From NCBI GenBank assembly GCA_032249055.1, contig JAVVGP010000039.1, positions 1-7,559 of the forward strand: DNA of 7,559 nucleotides, in the 5' to 3' direction. Every line of letters starts with the position of its first letter. Position 1 is the stretch's first letter. Of the stretch, positions 4,469-7,559 are shown piece after piece. The notes under the pieces are model-generated. The model was not told the DNA's origin and searched no databases. It saw only the letters and a program-made list of their open reading frames with translations. This stretch comes from SCGC-AAA471-B05 sp032249055. Its GTDB lineage: Archaea > Thermoproteota > Thermoprotei > Gearchaeales > Gearchaeaceae. The translations under genes were made by a program, and so were the position numbers.

Positions 4469-7135
4469 TTAAGCTGCCGGTTTTGGTCTTCTTAAGAAAA
4501 TTACTGCCAATGCCGCAATTATAACAATAGCTAGTACTATTATTATAATCTCAAGGAGTCCAATAGCAGGTGTTGGAGTTGGTGAAGGTATTGTTGGTGG
4601 TGTAGGAGGTGTTGGTGTTGGAGTTGTTGTTTCAGTCAATGTTGGAACTCCTGTTGGTGAAGGTGTTGGTGAAGGAGATGGAGGTGGAGGTGGAGGTGGA
4701 GGTGTTGTTGGTGCTGCTAGTATAAATGTTCCTTCTATAAATTCAGGCATATATGCATATTTTGAAACTGCATAAATCTTAAAGCTATATATATCTGGAG
4801 TTAATCCACTTGTTGATAATGATATCCTGAAAAGACCATCTGAAACAAATGCTGCATCTCCTTTAGCTATTATAGCACCTTTAGGATTGTAGAACCAGTA
4901 TTTGATTATTACATCTTGAGCCTTAGCAGGTGTTTCCAAAATATTTACTTTTAAATCAATATTGAATGTTTCTCCAACAGTTACTGCTTTTGGTGGTTTG
5001 ACATAGGACACATCAACAACTTTTACTAATCTTTCTACAGCAAAACCACTCCATTTTTCAGGTCCAAATGGATAATTCCTGTTGGCAACAACTTCAACAA
5101 TGTTATTAATTAGGTATCTTGTCATAATATATGGTCCATTGCTAATTATAGCATGACCGTATTGTGCTATAAAGTTCCTTGAATTTAAATATCTTTGTTT
5201 AGCTTCTTCTAACGTTATAGGAGGTACAGGTAATTGTCCAGCTGTTAAAGCATCAGGTACTTTATTAGCAGAATAGAAACTATCTAAATAATCTCTAAGC
5301 CATGCAGCATGAACAGGAGAAATTGGATCGAGCCATTCATTTCCCCTTGCTACTGCTTCATCTACAAACCATGAACCTTTACCATCTATATACATTTGTT
5401 CCATTGCATATAATAATTGCCATGGTGTGGAAGTCCAAGGATTAAGAAAAGCTGCTACTTCTGCTTCGTCAAAGTGCCAATAGTCAACATAAACTTGAAC
5501 CTTTGTTTCACTTACTACCTTTATTCCTTTTATTAAAGGAATATATGGTTCAACAGTTGATTTATACTTGGCACTGTATCTAGGATCATTATCAGCCTTG
5601 TGAGACCATTCCCACATGAAATAAAAGGAATACAATATATCGTATATATTCATTTTACTACCATCATGCCAATTACTATAAATTATATCATATTCAACAG
5701 CAGATTTAGCTTTTACTCCAGGTCCTACTTGTTTCCATTGATGAGTTTCAGGATCCCATACAATAGCATCAGCAGGAACATCTACTACAGGAGTTGTTGA
5801 AGTTTTAATTATTCTATATGGATTATGGAATGGAACAAGATCGCCATTATGAGGATCTCTTGCAAGACCTACAGCTGCTAACGTATTATATATTAATACG
5901 GAATAAAGATCCGTTAAACCTCCAATAGGATTGAAGGAACCTCTTGTTAGATATTTAACACCTATAATTACAGGCTTGTCTGGACTACGTACAGCTTCAA
6001 TATTCCATGCAGTAAATCTGTTAGCCAAACCTCCACCGTATTCATTTACTAAACCTTTAACTCTTTCTTTGTTGTAAACATATGCATCGAATAACTGTGT
6101 TAAGAAAATTCTTACAGATTCTTCTAAACCAATTTTTAATGCTTTTCTTAGCAATTCATCCCTTTCTTCCTTAGATGTATAATTACCTGCTACCAATTTT
6201 TCAGTTATTTCATCTATTGTTTTATTTTCATAATTCCAAAATCCTGGAGTTGCCCAACCAGGCATAAAACCTAGCCATGGAGCATACATTTGAGCTACCA
6301 CTCCTTCTGAATATTTAATAAATCCTGCAGCTCCCCATCCTTCTGTATAAATATGCCATTTTAATTCCCTTGGATCTGAACCATATACATCATACAATGC
6401 TTTAATAAGATCGCCGTATGTTTTTTCAACTTCAAATCCTAAATCAGCTAAGAAAGCTGCAAAACCTTCACCATATTGGAATCTTACAGCATCGTCTGCC
6501 CTTATAAAGATCTTAATTTTTACAACTTCTCCACCATATCTCCATTTTCCATCAGGTCCTTTAACAGCTCCAGCCTTTACTAAAGCTTGTTCAGCTAAAG
6601 ATTTTGCTTTTGCTAAATCATCTTTTAATCCAAATTCTTCAACAACGTCAGCTACAACAGGCCAATCTGGATCGTAAGAAGAAATTGCTGAAAGCATTGG
6701 AGTACCATAACCTACTAGAATTTCTGAAACCATGAAAAGCCTCTTTGCTGCAAACTGCATAGCTTGTCTAAATTCTTTATATTCAAAAGGATTGAATTTT
6801 CCAGTTTCATTCATTGGAACATTATTAAAAATCAAAGATGTAAAGCCTCCTCTTTTATTGAAAACAACAACAACTCTTTCATCAGCTAACAAAGCTTTTA
6901 TTGTACCAAATGGTGCTCTAAAGTAATGTATATCAGTACCTCCTCTATCACCTCCAGTTTTTACGTTTTCCATAGCTTGTACATCATCAGTAATTTGTTT
7001 AAATATCAATTTGTCGCTCCTTGGTCCTTTTAATTCTTGTGCTACTACAGGTTTGCTTACGTTTGCAAAGTTAATTGCTAGTATGCTTGCTATGAAAATT
7101 GCTACCATTAAAATGGCAATTATTTTAGGTTTCAT
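4469..7135 (-). CDS. dppA: Membrane-anchored extracellular substrate-binding protein (SBP_bac_5 / DppA-OppA family), apparently circularly permuted
   Basis: Captures the solute for the importer. The start is fixed: a TAA lies in frame four codons before the ATG. A signal peptide (MKPK, hydrophobic to ~25, likely cut after A32) is followed by the binding fold at 41-695. I see no cysteine, so it is not a lipoprotein. A beta-rich domain (~705-808), a Pro/Thr/Ser linker (811-856) and a membrane helix (~858-881, then LRRPK) complete it, the usual archaeal SBP anchor layout. Motifs are in rotated order: 'DKLIFKQITDD' (41-51), 'EFRQAMQFAAKR' (121-132), 'AKSLAEQALVKAG' (177-189), 'NYENKTIDEI' (301-310), then 'SFNPIGGLTDLY' (400-411), 'NWHDGSKMNIYDILYSF' (488-504), 'NGPY' (666-669) and 'NRNYPFGPEKW' (685-695). 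Canonical members run from SFNP to GPY to DKLIF to NY. At 888 residues it exceeds the usual ~500-550. Substrate could be peptides or oligosaccharides. Confidence 0.92.
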   Translation of the reverse strand: MKPKIIAILMVAIFIASILAINFANVSKPVVAQELKGPRSDKLIFKQITDDVQAMENVKTGGDRGGTDIHYFRAPFGTIKALLADERVVVVFNKRGGFTSLIFNNVPMNETGKFNPFEYKEFRQAMQFAAKRLFMVSEILVGYGTPMLSAISSYDPDWPVVADVVEEFGLKDDLAKAKSLAEQALVKAGAVKGPDGKWRYGGEVVKIKIFIRADDAVRFQYGEGFAAFLADLGFEVEKTYGDLIKALYDVYGSDPRELKWHIYTEGWGAAGFIKYSEGVVAQMYAPWLGFMPGWATPGFWNYENKTIDEITEKLVAGNYTSKEERDELLRKALKIGLEESVRIFLTQLFDAYVYNKERVKGLVNEYGGGLANRFTAWNIEAVRSPDKPVIIGVKYLTRGSFNPIGGLTDLYSVLIYNTLAAVGLARDPHNGDLVPFHNPYRIIKTSTTPVVDVPADAIVWDPETHQWKQVGPGVKAKSAVEYDIIYSNWHDGSKMNIYDILYSFYFMWEWSHKADNDPRYSAKYKSTVEPYIPLIKGIKVVSETKVQVYVDYWHFDEAEVAAFLNPWTSTPWQLLYAMEQMYIDGKGSWFVDEAVARGNEWLDPISPVHAAWLRDYLDSFYSANKVPDALTAGQLPVPPITLEEAKQRYLNSRNFIAQYGHAIISNGPYIMTRYLINNIVEVVANRNYPFGPEKWSGFAVERLVKVVDVSYVKPPKAVTVGETFNIDLKVNILETPAKAQDVIIKYWFYNPKGAIIAKGDAAFVSDGLFRISLSTSGLTPDIYSFKIYAVSKYAYMPEFIEGTFILAAPTTPPPPPPPPSPSPTPSPTGVPTLTETTTPTPTPPTPPTIPSPTPTPAIGLLEIIIIVLAIVIIAALAVIFLRRPKPAA
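4680..4703 (-). repeat. Hexanucleotide tandem repeat, four perfect copies, encoding the poly-Pro linker
   Basis: Four perfect GGAGGT units on the plus strand (ACCTCC on the coding strand) encode the eight prolines at residues 812-819. Similar imperfect GGTGTT/GGTGAA units continue on the low-coordinate side and encode the Pro-Thr/Pro-Ser linker. A tract of this kind can change length by replication slippage in 6-base steps without breaking the frame. Confidence 0.85.
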
Positions 7136-7158
7136 TGTTTTTTATTTTGTTTTTTTGG

Positions 7159-7174
7159 CTTAAAAATTTAATTT
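7159..7174 (-). promoter_or_regulatory. Candidate BRE/TATA promoter of the binding-protein gene
   Basis: On the coding strand the A-rich string AAATTAAA (BRE-like) is followed directly by the TATA-like TTTTTAAG (7166 down to 7159). Its centre is about 27 bases before the ATG at 7135, so transcription would begin at or next to the start codon. No Shine-Dalgarno string precedes the ATG, which fits a leaderless mRNA. A competing TATA-like TTTATAAA lies at 7220-7227 and would give a ~60-base leader. Confidence 0.5.
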
Positions 7175-7197
7175 GAAAAAGAAACAAAAAGAAAACC
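7175..7197 (-). terminator. T-rich stretch, likely archaeal-type terminator of the surface-protein gene
   Basis: On the coding strand this reads as T-runs of 4, 5, 3 and 5 separated by single C or G residues, starting about 55 bases after the TGA stops. Archaeal RNA polymerase commonly terminates at such T-rich tracts without a stable hairpin. None is visible here. The call is inferred from position and composition. Confidence 0.45.
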
Positions 7198-7219
7198 TTT
7201 AAAGTAATTAATAGAAAAC

Positions 7220-7227
7220 TTTATAAA
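7220..7227 (-). promoter_or_regulatory. Alternative TATA-like box upstream of the binding-protein gene
   Basis: TTTATAAA in the 123-base gap. It is a better TATA word than the nearer element but would yield a ~60-base leader, and the T-rich stretch would lie inside or just after it. It is kept as the weaker alternative, since AT-rich gaps produce such words by chance. Confidence 0.25.
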
Positions 7228-7252
7228 TCAAAAATTAAAAAGGATAAAATTT

Positions 7253-7261
7253 TCATCATCA
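7253..7261 (-). other. Three tandem in-frame TGA stop codons
   Basis: The surface-protein frame ends ...CAT TAC TGA TGA TGA. The second and third codons are redundant for termination unless the first is read through. This supports the reading frame chosen for that partial gene. Confidence 0.85.
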
Positions 7262-7559
7262 GTAATGATATCTTCTTAAAGCCACCATATACATTCCTGC
7301 AAATGCTAAAATTGCCCCCGCAATTACCATAAATAAAGAAGGCAATGCTAAATAAATGTAGGGCTTCGTTACAAGTTGAAAAGTTGCCTTATAGCTTATT
7401 TTAACAGGTTCTTGATTTAAAATAAAAACGGTAAAGGAAAATTTCTTTAAATTAATAGAAGCATTCTTATAAACTAGATAATATTTATTCTCATCTGAAA
7501 ATGAAACATAAAAAGAAGAATTAGAATTAAAAGTTATATTTCCACTTTTAATATAAGAA
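7259..7559 (-). CDS. C-terminal end of a surface protein with one membrane anchor (5' end outside window)
   Basis: I do not recognise this protein. The open frame enters from the right edge at base 7558 and gives 99 residues before TGA. Residues ~1-66 are polar and beta-like, rich in Ser, Asn, Tyr and Phe, with three N-glycosylation sequons (NIT at 7, NSS at 13, NAS at 32). A hydrophobic helix (~67-93, 'YIYLALPSLFMVIAG...') follows, ending in MVALRRYHY. The positive residues after the helix suggest it is a C-terminal anchor with the preceding part outside the cell. Three TGA codons stand in tandem at the end. It lies on the same strand as the importer, 123 bases upstream of the binding protein, with a T-rich stretch and a promoter between, so it is probably not in the same transcript. 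Its missing N-terminal part would be needed for a family call. Confidence 0.72.
   Translation of the reverse strand, partial: SYIKSGNITFNSNSSFYVSFSDENKYYLVYKNASINLKKFSFTVFILNQEPVKISYKATFQLVTKPYIYLALPSLFMVIAGAILAFAGMYMVALRRYHY

Noticed and set aside
5600..5800. Plus-strand open frame of 66 codons
   Set aside because: It lies wholly antisense to the binding-protein gene, whose motifs run through this stretch. The translation (Ile/Tyr/Phe/Ser-rich) has no recognisable domain and there is no promoter or ribosome site of note.
6732..6926. Plus-strand open frame of 64 codons
   Set aside because: It is antisense to the vRqA-like region of the binding protein. Composition is that expected of an antisense reading and no family motif is seen.
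4469..7135. Two fused or duplicated binding proteins as the explanation for the 888-residue length
   Set aside because: Each family motif occurs once, not twice. The extra length is explained by the beta domain, linker, anchor and loops, and the motif order fits a rotation better than a fusion.
7360..7400. Apparent frameshift between the exterior part and the membrane helix of the upstream partial gene
   Set aside because: A first reading dropped one T at a line join. The plus strand has four A residues in TTGAAAAGTT, and with all four counted the frame is continuous to the TGA at 7259-7261.

Overview
The window is an AT-rich stretch from what is most likely a thermophilic archaeon of the Thermoproteota/TACK type. 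The reasons are: a substrate-binding protein anchored by a C-terminal membrane helix behind a Pro/Thr/Ser linker instead of a lipobox, TATA-like boxes placed for nearly leaderless transcripts, T-rich stretches instead of hairpin terminators, and protein families typical of that group. The lineage cannot be fixed from this sequence alone.

Every gene I can support lies on the minus strand, so transcription runs from high to low coordinates. First, at 7259-7559, comes the C-terminal end of an unrecognised secreted or surface protein with one anchoring helix. A 123-base gap with a T-rich stretch and a promoter-like element follows. Then comes a complete dipeptide/oligopeptide-type (Dpp/Opp) ABC importer locus: the substrate-binding protein (4469-7135), a 55-base AT-only gap, permease B (3346-4413), permease C (1939-3342), ATPase D (975-1934) and ATPase F (1-943, cut by the window edge). 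The last four genes are separated by only 3, 4 and 31 bases and must be one transcription unit. The binding protein captures solute outside the membrane, permeases B and C form the channel, and D and F form the ATPase pair.

The most notable signal is in the binding protein. Its family motifs are all present but in rotated order. The part normally following the 'TGPY...NP.YW' region comes first, the usual C-terminus runs directly into the usual N-terminus near residue 385-400, and the usual first half ends at residue ~695. This reads as a natural circular permutation of the SBP_bac_5 fold, followed by a beta-rich domain, a Pro-rich linker and a membrane helix.

A second signal is a 63-base perfect direct repeat shared by the 3' parts of the two ATPase genes, over the cysteine loop that is an Fe-S ligand site in this family. 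One copy lies exactly at the window's left edge. Permease C also carries about 200 extra extracytoplasmic residues. No RNA genes, CRISPR arrays, transposases or integration sites were seen, and no stretch above 300 bases lacks a gene.
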